A stretch of 64,000 nucleotides of DNA from assembly GCA_030685235.1 (NCBI GenBank), contig MU839234.1, forward strand, positions 35,586-99,585, read 5' to 3'. The notes beneath the pieces are model-generated. The model did not search any database, was not told the origin of the DNA, and saw only the letters and a list, made by a program, of their open reading frames with translations. Made by a program: the position numbers and the translations under genes. The DNA comes from Copromyces sp. CBS 386.78 (taxonomy: Eukaryota > Ascomycota > Sordariomycetes > Sordariales > Sordariaceae). Positions within the stretch are counted from its first letter, which is position 1; each line of letters starts with the position of its first letter. This document shows, one piece after another, positions 1 to 10,825 of the stretch.

Positions 1-1085
1 ATACCAAGTACCGGAACGTGGGCGCTCTACTTCTTGATCCTTCTTGCTCTGGATCGGGAATTGTGGGGCGGGATGATGCTCCTACCCTTCACCTCCCCTC
101 TGCCCCATCCTCCTCTACGGCCTCTGCCGCTTCCACCAAAAACCAGAAGGGAAAACCCAACAGCAACAAGCGCAAGCAACCGCCAACTACAGAGCCTAAG
201 CAGGAGCCCCCGACCAAAAAAGTCCTAATAGACGACGACGGCGTCGCCATCCCTGTCTCCTCCCAAGCCGACCTCGAAGCGCGCATCGCTTCGCTCGCCT
301 CCTTCCAGTTGGTCCTGCTTCAACACGCCATGTCTTTCCCCTCGGCGAAACTGATTACCTACAGCACATGCTCGATCCACGCTGGCGAAAACGAGCACGT
401 CGTTCTGCGCGCTTTGGCGTCGGAGGTTGCGAAGAGGAGAGGGTGGAAGATACTAAAACGGGAGGAGCAAGTGGACGGGATGAGGAGGTGGGATGTTAGG
501 GGTGAGGCCGAGGCGATGGTGGTGGAGGGGGTGACGGAGGGGATGGGTGAAAAGGAGAGGGAGGAAGTGAGGGATGCGGTTATCAGAGCCTATTATAGGG
601 ATGATGGACGGGGAGTGATGGGGTTCTTTGTGGCGGGGTTTGTGAGGGATGGGAGTGTTGATGATGCGGTGTATACCAATGGTACTGGTGCCAGCCACGG
701 AGCTGAAGGTGAAGAGGCGGAGGAAGAGCAAGACCCCGAAGGACCCTTTGTAAGGGATGAGCAGGGAAGGATTGTTAGGGATGAGAATGGTATTCCTACG
801 TTGAAGAGCACGGGGAAGAAGGCGGTGGATTTGAAGGAGTTGGAGGGAGAAGATGAGAGTTCGGTAGAGTATCAGGTTGAGGGGCAAGGTGAAGGTGAGC
901 CGTATCAGAGGGATGAGGAAGGACAAATCGTGAGGGATGAGGAGGGATTGCCGATTTTGAAGGAGGGGAGGAGGTGGAAGGTTGTTAAGGGGGGGAAGGG
1001 GCAAATGAATGGTGAGAGTGAGGGTGATGATGAGAGCGAGGAAGACGGTGATGATGATGGTGAATGGGGTGGTTTTGATGATTAG
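1..1085 (+). CDS. 25S rRNA (cytosine-C5) methyltransferase, Rcm1/NSUN5 type, 3' part
   Basis: Nucleolar enzyme that methylates a cytosine of the large-subunit rRNA using S-adenosylmethionine. The reading frame is open to the left edge (codons run from base 3), so the 5' half lies outside the window. Visible near the start is motif IV, LLDPSCSGSGI, with the conserved Cys. At about nt 355-385 is motif VI, YSTCSIHAGENE, with the second catalytic Cys and the family's GENE box. Between them is a roughly 80-residue insert rich in Lys, Pro and Ser that includes a basic, nuclear-localisation-like stretch; fungal members often carry such an insert. The C-terminal third (from about nt 690) is very acidic and holds two copies of a 30-residue repeat of the form RDExGxIVRDExGxPxLK (nt 740-830 and 896-985). 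Family assignment is firm; the name Rcm1 is by family resemblance. Confidence 0.88.
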   Translation, partial: TKYRNVGALLLDPSCSGSGIVGRDDAPTLHLPSAPSSSTASAASTKNQKGKPNSNKRKQPPTTEPKQEPPTKKVLIDDDGVAIPVSSQADLEARIASLASFQLVLLQHAMSFPSAKLITYSTCSIHAGENEHVVLRALASEVAKRRGWKILKREEQVDGMRRWDVRGEAEAMVVEGVTEGMGEKEREEVRDAVIRAYYRDDGRGVMGFFVAGFVRDGSVDDAVYTNGTGASHGAEGEEAEEEQDPEGPFVRDEQGRIVRDENGIPTLKSTGKKAVDLKELEGEDESSVEYQVEGQGEGEPYQRDEEGQIVRDEEGLPILKEGRRWKVVKGGKGQMNGESEGDDESEEDGDDDGEWGGFDD

Positions 1086-3361
1086 ACTTGGTACTCAAGA
1101 GATCAGTGAAGTTTCTACGTCATTTAAGAAGTTCTTGTCATTCACAGCACAAAACACCCAAAGCTCGTAGACAATCGTCTGGGTGTTTCACACCTCTTTA
1201 GCACTAAACATATCTTGCTTTCTCGATCCCATTGCGTTGTCAGTTCGGCCTTTGACATGACAGTTACAAACAGATAGCAACACCACGATGATAGTGGTGC
1301 TGGCCATTGCTAATGCCATTGCCCATGGTAAAATCACACCGTACCGTGCCAAGCGAGCTTGTCACCGACCCCGGAGAATTGATATTTCAGTTCTTGAAAA
1401 TGTCGGGTTAACAGCGAGTCATGGACCAGCCGGTGAGCCTCGGCTCGTTGAAGATTTCAAGCCAATTTCAATGATGGAATTCCTGGTTCTGGATCCATAT
1501 GTATGTATTGCGGTAAACATGGATATGGCGGTGGACCGGTCTCGTGGGAAATATGGAACCTTTCAATTTCCAAATCTTTGGAGATTTTTCATGAGATTCA
1601 GCGAAGTGGACGAGTTGAAGTTGAGGCTCTGGCCAAGCCCCGCCGCGCCCGCGAAAACTCCGATTGCGAACGGTGGGGCCAAGGTCGGCGTGTCGGTGCT
1701 TGCCAAGTCCCGTCCCGGATCGGATTTTGTCCAATGTGCACGCTAGATAGGTAGGTATGATCCCTACCTCTAACTCTAAGCACGCCGGACGTGGCCCGGC
1801 CCCTGCAATGGTGCGACGCTGACAGGCCAAGCACCATTTCGGATGGCTGGCGGATGCGGCAACGTCAGGTCTTCTTGCAACTTCCTTCCACTCATATCAA
1901 ACACCCAACCGGTCAACCTCGATATCGACGAGCCTGCCTTTCGGCCGAGAACGAGACGTGAAAGTCCAGCCCCCACATGCTCATAATCCATCACCAACCA
2001 GCAACAACATGAGACGAGAACACCTCGACGCGCATAGGGTTTTCATCCCCCTCGCCGGCGATAATGAAAGACCCGATACACCCTCTGGATTCAGAGTTCT
2101 GAGGATGTTGGTGTTGGCCGGGTCCGTCACGATAACGTCAGCAAATGCCGTCCAGATGCGCAACACCCAACACCGCAATGAACACTGCCTCTTCCGGCCT
2201 ATTCCCTTTCATCTTGTTCTCGTCATTGGTGCGACACCCAGCAGCCTTGTCAGGCCACTTTCTCAAACCGTCGACATGGCAACCCAATCAAGCTCTTCCC
2301 AGTCGCACAGCAGGACCGGCCGTGAATGCTGTCTGGGATCCCAATGCGAGGTTCGCGACTCGTACGCGGGTTTTCCGCCCGTCGTTCGTCCCCGTTGTGT
2401 CTCCTCCTCAAACCCAAATTCTCAGGTCCCAAGTACCACGACTTTGATACCGTCCAGCCTATCAAACCACATGTTGAAAGTCATATGGCCTTCTAGAACA
2501 CGCATAAAGTGCTATTCTAGGATCCTACACCTTGGGCACTTTACGCTACACGGAGCTTGGGTATTCACCCGTGGCCGCACTGCGCCCACCGAAGTGACTG
2601 CACCGCACCACCTAGGCACTTCGCAGGGGATGACGTGCCACTCCACCCAGAAAACGAACTGAACGGCGAAGAGCCTCTCGGCGCCGATTCCTCGAACCCT
2701 TGGCTTGGCTGGCCCCGTCGTCTTCACTTCTTCACTTTGCCCCCACCACTGTCACCAACACGTACCATCCCTTTCTTGTCATGGTGCCCGTCTTGTTCGG
2801 CAGTCACAAAGCTACTACGAGGTGTCACGGGTCAGTTGCTAATCAGATATCGCCAGATCCGAGGTACCGGCGGGTTTTGGGTCCGACTATGGGTCCATCC
2901 ATAATACAGGGATCGCCCCTGGTAACTTACAAATACAGGGCTATGGCTGTTTACTGTTAATGGTGATCGTTTCGTGGATCTGGTACCGGCTTGATGGAGC
3001 CTTACACGCAACTCTCCGTACCCTGTTCGGATGAAGTTCACGAACCAGGCCCACGAGGAGCCACAAGGTGGAGTTGACGCACATCGGGACCATCCAGTAC
3101 CGGGGTGGCTTTTATGCCTGCTTGTTGCTGTTGCTGTCTCGAATAAATATAAGGCTGTGTGTCCCCGGCTCATCTTAGCCCGAGAAGGGAGAGAGGAGAA
3201 GATATTAGTCCAAGCGTTGATCAACACACATGCATGGCCCGTTTCCTGAGGCTCTAACACATTTAGCTCACTTTGCCTTTTTTGGCAGTCGATCACTTCG
3301 AGTACACATTATCCGCTCTTTGTTGTTGTTGTATTAGCGTCTACATATTCGAACATTCATC
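1086..3361. other. Intergenic; upstream region of the MFS gene
   Basis: Open frames of 60-230 codons occur on both strands, but none has recognisable motifs, intron logic or codon bias, so I read none as a gene. An inverted repeat AAACACCCA (1152-1160) / TGGGTGTTT (1180-1188) with a 19-nt loop sits about 70 nt past the methyltransferase stop codon and could form a hairpin in its 3' UTR. Confidence 0.6.
3143..3153 (+). promoter_or_regulatory. TATA-like element of the MFS gene
   Basis: ATAAATATAAG lies about 210 nt before the MFS start codon and is followed by a stretch free of in-frame starts. Its position fits a transcription start near 3175-3200. Inference from motif and position only. Confidence 0.4.
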
Positions 3362-5236
3362 ATGGCTGCCGGCACACCACAGTCCTCGGGGTCATCGACC
3401 GCGACGGCAATGGATATCGAATGTCAAAACACAAAAGTCAGCAGAGTCTCGCATTGGTACCTCCTACTCAACCCTGGCGGAATCACCGATACCATCCGCA
3501 ACCACCACTATGAGGGCGAGGGCACACACGAGAAGCCCTACATCGTCGACTTCCTACCCGTCGACGGACACAACGCCATGCAATATCCCAACTGGAAGAA
3601 GTGGACCATCACCATCCTACAGGCCGTCGCCACCTTGGCCGTAGCCTTCGTCAGTACCGCGTTTTCTGGAGGCATCAGGGAGATCATCGTTGGGTTCGGG
3701 GTCAGCACAGAGGTCGCCATCTTGGGTGTTTCGCTTTTCGTCCTTGGTTTCGCCGTCGGTCCGGTACTATGGGCGCCTCTAAGCGAGTTCTACGGTCGTC
3801 AGATCCTCTTCTTCCTCACCTACATGGCTTTGACAGCATTCAACGCTGGCGCTGCTGGTGCCCAGAACATCGAGACCCTCATCATCCTCCGATTCTTCGG
3901 CGGTACCTTTGGTGCCTCGCCCTTGACCAACTCGGGTGGTGTTATTGCTGATATGTTTACTGCCAAGGGTATGTCATGCTTCTTCCATCCCATATCACTT
4001 ACTCATACTAACTACGTATCAACAGAACGTGGTATTGCCTCCGGTGTCTTCGCCATGGCTCCCTTCCTGGGTCCCTCGATCGGTCCCATTGTCGGTGGAT
4101 TCTTGGGTCAAGCCGAGGGCTGGCGCTGGGTTGAAGGTGTTATGGCCATCTTTACCGGTGTCCTCTGGATTGCCTGCTCCCTCACTGTCCCCGAGACCTA
4201 CGCCCCCGTTATCCTCCGTCGCCGTGCCAAGAACCTTAGCAAGGAGACCGGCAAGCTCTACGTCTCCCGTCTCGACTTGCAGACTCGCCACCAAAGCTTC
4301 GGACAACAGATCAGGATCTCGCTCCTTCGCCCCTGGATCTTACTCTTCACCGAGCCCATCGTCCTCCTCACTTCGCTCTACATGGCCATCGTCTATGGTA
4401 CTCTCTACCTCATGTTCGCCGCCTTCCCCATTGTCTTCCAGCAGATTCGCGGCTGGAGCCCTGGCATCGGCGGCCTCGCCTTCGTCGGTGTCGCCGTTGG
4501 CATGATGGTCTCGGTCGGCTACGCCATGTTCGACAACAAGCGCTATGCGCGCGTCGCCGACAAGCACGGTGGCATGGCGCCTCCCGAGGCCCGCTTGCCC
4601 CTCGCCATCGTCGGCTCTATCCTCCTGCCCGTCGGTCTCTTCTGGTTCGCGTGGACCAACGGCCCCGAAATCCACTGGATCGTTCCCATCATCGCGTCCG
4701 GCTTCTTCGCCGGCGGCCTGGTCATGGTCTTCCTCAGTCTCATGGGCTACCTGATCGACTCGTACACCATCTTTGCCGCCTCCGTGCTGGCTGCCAACTC
4801 GGTCCTCCGCTCGCTCTTCGGCGCCGCATTCCCCCTCTTCACCACCTACATGTATGCCGACCTTGGCATCCACTGGGCCTCGACCATCCCTGCCTTCCTC
4901 GCGCTCGCTTGCGTGCCTTTCCCCTTCATCTTCTGGAAGTACGGCCACTTGGTCAGGGCGAGGTGCAAGTACGCTGCTGAGGCGGCGCAGGCGCTCGCCA
5001 AGATGATGGCGGCTGCCAAGGCGAGACAGGAGCAGCAGGAGGGCAAGCCTGTACAGCAGCAGCCACAGGTTGCTGTTCCCGCCGGTGTCACGGAGGAGAA
5101 CGAGGAGATGATGGAGACGAAGGAGGCCCATGCCAACATCCCTGCGATTTCGATCATGAGCGATGATGAGAGAACGGTGAACGGATCGGGGAACACAACG
5201 GAGATGGAGGAGGAGAAGGGTGAGAGGAGGGCTTAA
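3362..5236 (+). CDS. MFS drug:H+ antiporter, DHA1 (Flu1/Tpo1-like)
   Basis: Twelve-helix plasma-membrane transporter of the DHA1 branch, whose known members export drugs or polyamines; the substrate cannot be read from sequence. Exons are 3362-3968 and 4026-5236 (605 aa). The 57-nt intron 3969-4025 has a GTATGT donor, a perfect TACTAAC branch site at 4006-4012 and a CAG acceptor. Splicing restores the family motif AKERGIASG. The cytoplasmic N-terminus is followed by a HEKPYIVDF stretch before TM1, motif A appears as APLSEFYGR, and motif C-like glycines follow in APFLGPSIGPIVGGFLG. The C-terminal tail is about 90 residues, Gln/Glu rich. The intron length is a multiple of three and it contains no stop, so a retained-intron form would stay open. 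The start sits 3' of a TATA-like element. Confidence 0.9.
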   Translation: MAAGTPQSSGSSTATAMDIECQNTKVSRVSHWYLLLNPGGITDTIRNHHYEGEGTHEKPYIVDFLPVDGHNAMQYPNWKKWTITILQAVATLAVAFVSTAFSGGIREIIVGFGVSTEVAILGVSLFVLGFAVGPVLWAPLSEFYGRQILFFLTYMALTAFNAGAAGAQNIETLIILRFFGGTFGASPLTNSGGVIADMFTAKGMSCFFHPISLTHTNYVSTERGIASGVFAMAPFLGPSIGPIVGGFLGQAEGWRWVEGVMAIFTGVLWIACSLTVPETYAPVILRRRAKNLSKETGKLYVSRLDLQTRHQSFGQQIRISLLRPWILLFTEPIVLLTSLYMAIVYGTLYLMFAAFPIVFQQIRGWSPGIGGLAFVGVAVGMMVSVGYAMFDNKRYARVADKHGGMAPPEARLPLAIVGSILLPVGLFWFAWTNGPEIHWIVPIIASGFFAGGLVMVFLSLMGYLIDSYTIFAASVLAANSVLRSLFGAAFPLFTTYMYADLGIHWASTIPAFLALACVPFPFIFWKYGHLVRARCKYAAEAAQALAKMMAAAKARQEQQEGKPVQQQPQVAVPAGVTEENEEMMETKEAHANIPAISIMSDDERTVNGSGNTTEMEEEKGERRA

Positions 5237-5736
5237 GTGAAGGATGATTGACTGACTTTGTTGGTCATTTGCTCCTCTTCTACCTTTTCAGCCACACTTC
5301 ACTTCTTGCCTTGTCTTCTTACACTCACGTTTTGCATATCATTTGCGCATTTGGATATACCACTTAGGTTTTGGGTGGATGGATGGATAGCATGATTCAT
5401 CACATGCATGCATGGCGAAACGCGTCTTACGAGCATTTTTATCTTGGATTTTAACATCTCTTTTTTTTTTTGCACACAATACCAAAGTTGGCCGCACAAT
5501 TGGTTGGTTAGCCACGGCAGCGGAACAATTGAACATATAGACGGCTGGTGGGTGGTTATAATAGGGAAAAAGGAGGCTGACTAATGACAACACATACAAA
5601 TTGGCGATGAAATAGATGGGTTTTGGTGAATATACCCACTTCACATTTTGAGTTCCTTTTAAAAAGACAGTCAGTGAAGACATTCAACCACCCACCAGGT
5701 AATCAATCGGCTCTCCCAACAACTGAATCCCCAAGG
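5237..5736. other. Convergent 3' regions of MFS and SDR genes
   Basis: AT-richer intergenic stretch between two convergent genes, with a run of 11 T at 5461-5471 and a short GGAT repeat at about 5378-5390. Nothing coding is supported. Confidence 0.6.
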
Positions 5737-6875
5737 CTAGAGCTTCGCCCCCTTCCTCCTCTCCTCCTTCGCACTATCATACCTAACCCCCTCATCATCC
5801 TGTTCCTCCACCCTCAAGTCCGGCAATATTTTCGGCATGATCCTCCTCGGCTTTGCCCCCTCAATAACGCTATACTTGTCAAAATCCGTCACCCCACACT
5901 GCTCCCTGAGGAAATCCTCATCAAGCAATAACTCCCCATTCACCTTTTCCGCGGGAGCTTCCAAAATCCCCAGTATCGCATCCGAAAAAATCTCGGGCTT
6001 TCTCAAATCCCTCCTCAACTCCTCCTGTCCCTGATTAGCCTTGTTCGTCATCTGCTTCGCCGTAGCAGCGCTCTCGATCGCCACCGCCGGCCAGATCCCA
6101 CTGATGGCCATCCCCCTTTTGCGGGTGACTGTGCCATGGCCCTCCCCCGTCGCCGTCTTCGGGGAGACCACGCCTTCCCGCTCAAAATCCATCGCCAGTC
6201 CCTTGACGAGCACCGACATGCCCACCTTCCCCATGGCGTACGCCGTTTTGCCTCTGAAAAACCGGCTGTAGATGGGCGGGCAAACCACCACTATCCTCCC
6301 GCCATAGGTCGATTCGTGCAGGTGCGGCAAGCTGTACTGCACCGCGGCGTACAACCCATTTGCATTCACGCGCTGCATCAGCTGGTACCGCTTTAGGGGC
6401 GTACCGGACACGGAGGACCACCAGATTGCGCCCGAGTTGTAGACCAAGACGTCGAGGTGGCCGTAGGCTTGGATGGTGGAGGCGACGAGGGTCTTGAGGG
6501 AGGTGCCGGTGGGGTCGCTGGTGTCGCAGGGGATGGCGACGGCGGTGCCGGAGTGGAGAGCGGTGATCTCGTGGGCGACGGTGGTGATGGTGGAGAGGGA
6601 GGAGTTGGGGTCGGGAGGGAAGGGGGAGAGGGATTTGAGGGCGGAGGGGGAGGTGGTGGATTTTGCGGAGACGACGACTGTTAAGCAATGTCAGTTGGTG
6701 AGATCGGGTAATGGATGGATGGATGGGGGGAAAGACTGAAATGCTTACCGGCGTATCCCTTCTTGGCTAGGTCGATGGCTACTTGACGACCTATTCCACG
6801 AGAGGCACCGATGACAAGGGCCACTGGTTTGTCTATGGGTGATGTCGCTACTGGTTTGTCGATTGAGGGAGGCAT
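5737..6875 (-). CDS. HSDL2-like short-chain dehydrogenase, probably peroxisomal
   Basis: Probable NAD(P)-dependent oxidoreductase resembling the dehydrogenase half of human HSDL2; no SCP2 domain is present. Exons 6875-6749 and 6677-5737 give 355 aa. The 71-nt intron (6748-6678) has a GTAAGC donor, a CTGAC branch site and a CAG acceptor, and the junction falls inside a codon (phase 1). The cofactor loop IGASRGIG is at residues 22-29, the Asn of VNANG near 147, and the catalytic pair YAMGK at Tyr189/Lys193. HSDL2-type signatures WPAVAIESAA and NGELLLDEDFL follow. The residue matching the usual catalytic Ser appears to be Cys175 (VVVCPP against ISPP in HSDL2). The protein ends in AKL, a canonical PTS1 peroxisomal signal. 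Substrate unknown. Confidence 0.88.
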
Positions 6876-7738
6876 GGTGTTGTGATGTGTAAGTAGTGTT
6901 TGACTTGAAGTAGTTCTTCGGGTATACGTAGAGGAGCCGAATACAGTGAACAGGATGAGAAGAGGAGAACCGATAGAATGCAGAATGAAGGATTTGGATT
7001 GACTATATTAATTGATATGTAGTCTACAGAAATGAGGTCATCCTCGGTATTCAAGTCAAGAACGTGTGATTAGTGATCAGCAATGAACCAGGGATGCCGC
7101 GGTCCGGGTGGGGGAGCAGCCCCACATTCTACGGAACCACTCCCGGTGCGGACAGCCGGTTAAGGTAGCCGGGGATTGACGAGGTGGAGGAGCTGCAGGT
7201 CCCGGTGGAGATTGACTCGTATACAACTATGCCGAGAGACGGCAGGATTCTTATACCTCGAAGCAATGACGAGGCAAGAAATGCTGATATCCATCAACAC
7301 GAAGACCGGAGCTTTGTAGTTTATAAAGTTAAGAGGTCATAAGAGATAGAGTAGAAAAATGTTTAACAACGGCTGGTTGGTGTCCTCGGGCTCTGTCATT
7401 GCCCCGATATGTTGACATTTGTACCGTGAGCTGTAGGCGGTGAAGACCTTTCTAAACTCACAAAGGCTATACCAGCCGTGATGTGCTACCACGTGTATGT
7501 GCTGGTTCGTCGCTTTTTTTCCAAAGTCCGGGATTCCTCCGGGGAGGCATACACACGACTTCCTACCTAGGTTTAGGTCATGAGAAACCCCGGTCGGCGG
7601 GGTTGGGGTTTCTTGGGTTCAAAAAGGGTATAAGGCCCAGCGCCTTTCTCCTCAGGCAGTTTCCCAAGCAGTTCAAACAACTCTCGTCCCACCCGTCAAC
7701 GTCTCATCCCTTCACTGTTTGAAGCTCGATTTCCAGCC
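6876..7738. other. Divergent promoter region between SDR and LaeA-like genes
   Basis: An 863-bp spacer shared by two divergent genes. GGTATAAGG at 7627-7635 is a TATA-like element 104 nt upstream of the methyltransferase start. A short frame at 7483-7722 upstream of it has no support as a gene. Confidence 0.5.
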
Positions 7739-8980
7739 ATGAGCAGCACCCCGGTAAAAAGGAAGGCAACGTCGCCTCCTGGATCCGCTCCCCCGTCAAA
7801 GACGGCGACTGCCAACCTATCGTCTTCCGGCCCCGGATCGCCGGCGGCAGCCGCCGCATCATCACCAGCAGCGCCGGCCAATGCAGATGCTGCCCTCACT
7901 GGCGCCCTCACCGGTGGACATTGGCTTGAACAAGAACTTCCAGAAGACGATGGCGACGATGGGGACTCCACCCTGGGAAGCGATGCCGAGAGCTCGACCG
8001 CCTCCGTCTCTTCGAGTATTCTCAAATACCGTACTATCAACGGCAGAACCTATCACAGCGAGACTGTAACCGACGGCGAATATTGGGGCCCTAACGACAA
8101 GAAGCATCTTGAGTGTTTGGAAATCTACCACTACGCCATCGAGTTGCTGATTGATAATCAACTCCACATGGCGCCCATCAAAGACGATATCAAGAAGGCG
8201 CTCGATATCGGTACGGGTATGGGACTTTGGGCGATTGACTTTGCGGATAAATTTGAAACGTGCGAGGTAATCGGTACCGACATTACCCCCGTACAACCCA
8301 GCTGGGTACCGCCTAATGTTCAGTTCGAAATCGACGATGCCGCGAAAGAGTGGACCTACAAGTCCAACCATTTCGACTTTGTCCATATTCGATTCATGGA
8401 TGGCGCCATTGAGGATTGGAACGCGCTCTACGAACAGGCGTACAGAGTCACCAAGCCAGGTGGCTGGGTCGAACACCTCGACCACTCGCCTATTGTAACA
8501 TCCGATGACGGAAGTGTTAAGCCTGGTTCCGCCATGGACACCTATGGTAAGGTTCTCGCAGAGGCCGGAAGGCGAATGGGAAGAACACTCACCCTTGCCG
8601 ACGACGATACCATGGAGGAAGGAATGAAGGCGGCCGGTTTCATCAATATCCAGTCCAAGAAGTATAGGGTAAGTCATTTCAGCCTGGCAAACACTGTGAC
8701 TCCCTCTCCAACGCAGCTGACCCGTCATCTTATGTAGATGCCGTTGTCACCCTGGTCCCAAGACGAGCGGATGAAGCAGATCGGCTTGTATGTCCTTGCC
8801 GCTCTGCACTCTGACGTGGAAGGCGTCGTCCAGTATATGTTTGGTAACGTCATGGGTTGGACGCAAGAGGAGATCAAGGCGTTTGCAGTCCATATGCGCC
8901 GTGAGCTGAAGGACAATAGCATCCATGGCTACTACCATTGGAAGTATGTGTGGGGGCAGAAGCCCGAGGACGCCGAGTAG
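7739..8980 (+). CDS. LaeA-like SAM-dependent methyltransferase
   Basis: Class I methyltransferase of the LaeA-like group abundant in filamentous fungi. LaeA itself is a nuclear regulator of secondary metabolism, but most paralogues have no known substrate. Exons 7739-8668 and 8738-8980 give 390 aa. The 69-nt intron (8669-8737) has a GTAAGT donor, a CTGAC branch site and a TAG acceptor; it is in phase 0, and its final TAG would be an in-frame stop if retained. Residues 1-90 are low-complexity Ser/Ala/Pro. The fold begins at about residue 95 (YHSETVTDGEYWGPND). The SAM-binding motif I is ALDIGTGMGLWAIDFA near residue 155, followed by an acidic residue in GTDITPVQP. VTKPGGWVEHLD is the post-I motif typical of the family. 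The C-terminal exon ends HWKYVWGQKP. Confidence 0.88.
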
Positions 8981-9897
8981 ATTAGGCATTCGACATGGGA
9001 GGAGAGACACCTGGATATATCTCGGGATGAAGGATGAATCAATGCCGATTTGCGATGACACTGAAACGTGTCACGCTGCCGCCAATTTACAGCTCACAAA
9101 GATCACTGCTCTCCGCCATCGTGATGTTTGTGCATGTGTCGGCTAGCAAGTGCGGGCGATATCAAAGCATGCCTCACTTCGCTTCTTCGGAGGACCAGTG
9201 AGGTCTGGCGGAGGCATTGCCGATCGAGCAGAGACAGAAGAGTTGAGTAATGGAGAAGTGTAAGTAGATGAAAGATGTGAGACAGCAATGAACAAGACGA
9301 TGAAGTTATACGTTACAGATAACCGAGTCCGGCACCTCAAGTTGAAGATATCGCACCGAACGGATTGTATTTCCACTTGCTGTCCGACATGTCTGGTTGT
9401 TGATGAAAGTTCCAAAGCTTGGCTTCGGTGAATGAAGAAGAGGGGACCACTGCCGCGGCCACTTTCCCAACCTCTGATTGGTCAATTGCGGCTGCGCCTA
9501 GAACAAACACGCTCCCAGCCACCAAACAGCGACCCTTCAGCTGGTCCGGGAGCATGGTTCCCCGACCCCTGAACACACACACACATCCGCGCGCATAACC
9601 AGTCACGGTACACAGGATGAACCCTGAACCGCCGTAGACTGAACTAGTGTAGAGGTTTTGCTTTTTGTTTATAGCTCTTAAAAGGACTTCACATCATCGG
9701 CTTTTTTCCTCGTCTTCCTGGCTTTTGGTTGCTTTCGAGATACCCAGTTTGTTTGAGCGCCTTGTGAGAAGAAGAAGCCTGTCCGGGAAACACGGAAGGG
9801 TCATTTGTACGTAAACCACCTCGAGTAACGTTCATCTCTGTCAAGTTATCAAAGCCGAGTTCGAGCCACAGCTAGACCGCCTTTAACCACCAACAAG
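8981..9897. other. Intergenic between methyltransferase and Smr gene
   Basis: Contains several short frames on the minus strand with no protein features. A short CA repeat lies near 9573-9585. No gene supported. Confidence 0.6.
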
Positions 9898-10825
9898 ATG
9901 GCGATTCCTTTGGAAAGGTTAGGCGATAGAGGTATGTAACATCGTTCTTCGTGAATCGGAGAGAACACGAGCTGACCAGTCCGTCCACAGCCTTCAACCA
10001 CAGGACGAGTGTAGAGATTGAGAGTGAATATGATCGCTTGCGCGCTGAGGCCCGGGCGGAGGGTGATAAGATGAAGAGGTATTATGACGAGGTATGTTCA
10101 TCTCATCTCATCTCATCTCATCTCATCTGCTGGTTCATCCAATCTCGCAATCAAAACCCTCCCCCCTCTCCAACCTCACTAACCCTCCCCTCCCCATCCA
10201 GGCTCACACCGCCTACGAACGCGGCGACGGCGCCGAAGCCAAAAACCTCTCCAACCTCGGCAAGAAGCACAAAGCCAAACGCGACGCTCTGAACAAGCAA
10301 GCCGCGGAATTCATCTTCCGGGAGAACAACCACACCGAGCGCGTCGCAGCCGACACCATCGACCTGCACGGTTTGTACGTCGAAGAAGCCGAAGACATTC
10401 TCGAGGCGCGCATCCGGGACGCCCAAGCTAGAGGCCAGACGCACCTGCACGTCATCGTCGGCAAGGGTCACCACTCCGCCGGCGGCGTGCGCAAGATCGC
10501 GCCCCGCGTGGAGCAGGTGTGTCGCGAGATGGGGCTCAACTTTGCGGCGGAGGAGAATGAGGGGAGGATATATGTTGACCTCACCGGCGGAAGAGTCGAT
10601 GGCGTTCCTGGGCTGCCGCAGCAGCCGCCGGGGTATCAACCCGGTGCAGGGTACCAGAGCGAGGGGAGGCCGAATCAGTACCAGGGCGGAGAGGGGTATC
10701 CAGGGCAGCAACAGCACGGAGGACATCATCAGCAGCAGCAGCAGCAGCAAAACAACCAGCAGGAGGACGACATCTGGGGGGATTTGCTGGGGGCTTGTTT
10801 CAAAAAGTGTTGTGTTGTCATGTGA
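9898..10825 (+). CDS. Smr-domain protein with N-terminal DUF1771 and C-terminal CaaX box
   Basis: Resembles yeast YPL199C: a DUF1771 helical region followed by a small MutS-related (Smr) domain, which in other proteins acts as a nuclease or nucleic-acid-binding fold. Three exons: 9898-9931, 9991-10091 and 10202-10825 (252 aa). Introns of 59 and 110 nt have GTATGT donors and CAG acceptors. DUF1771 covers about residues 18-75 (SEYDRLRAEARAEGDKMK, then AYERGDGAEAKNLSNLGKKH). The Smr core has DLHGLYVEEA and the HVIVGKGHHSAGGVRKIAP loop. A Gly/Gln-rich linker with a CAG repeat follows. The last residues are KKCCVVM, a textbook prenylation motif with a neighbouring Cys. This suggests the protein is lipid-anchored to a membrane. 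The second intron carries a TCATC microsatellite. Confidence 0.9.
10095..10128 (+). repeat. TCATC-type pentanucleotide microsatellite inside intron 2 of the Smr gene
   Basis: About six tandem copies of a five-base unit (CTCAT) begin just after the GTATGT donor of the second Smr intron. The repeat explains why this intron (110 nt) is longer than most others here. Confidence 0.8.

Noticed and set aside
1288..1746. 152-codon plus-strand frame
   Set aside because: No domain, poor codon regularity, overlapped by similar-length frames on the other strand, and no splice or promoter logic.
1958..2662. 234-codon plus-strand frame upstream of the MFS gene
   Set aside because: Low-complexity Ser/Thr/Arg composition and competing frames; looks like chance in GC-balanced promoter DNA.
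4340..5131. 263-codon minus-strand frame
   Set aside because: Antisense shadow of the MFS gene caused by its strong third-position C bias.
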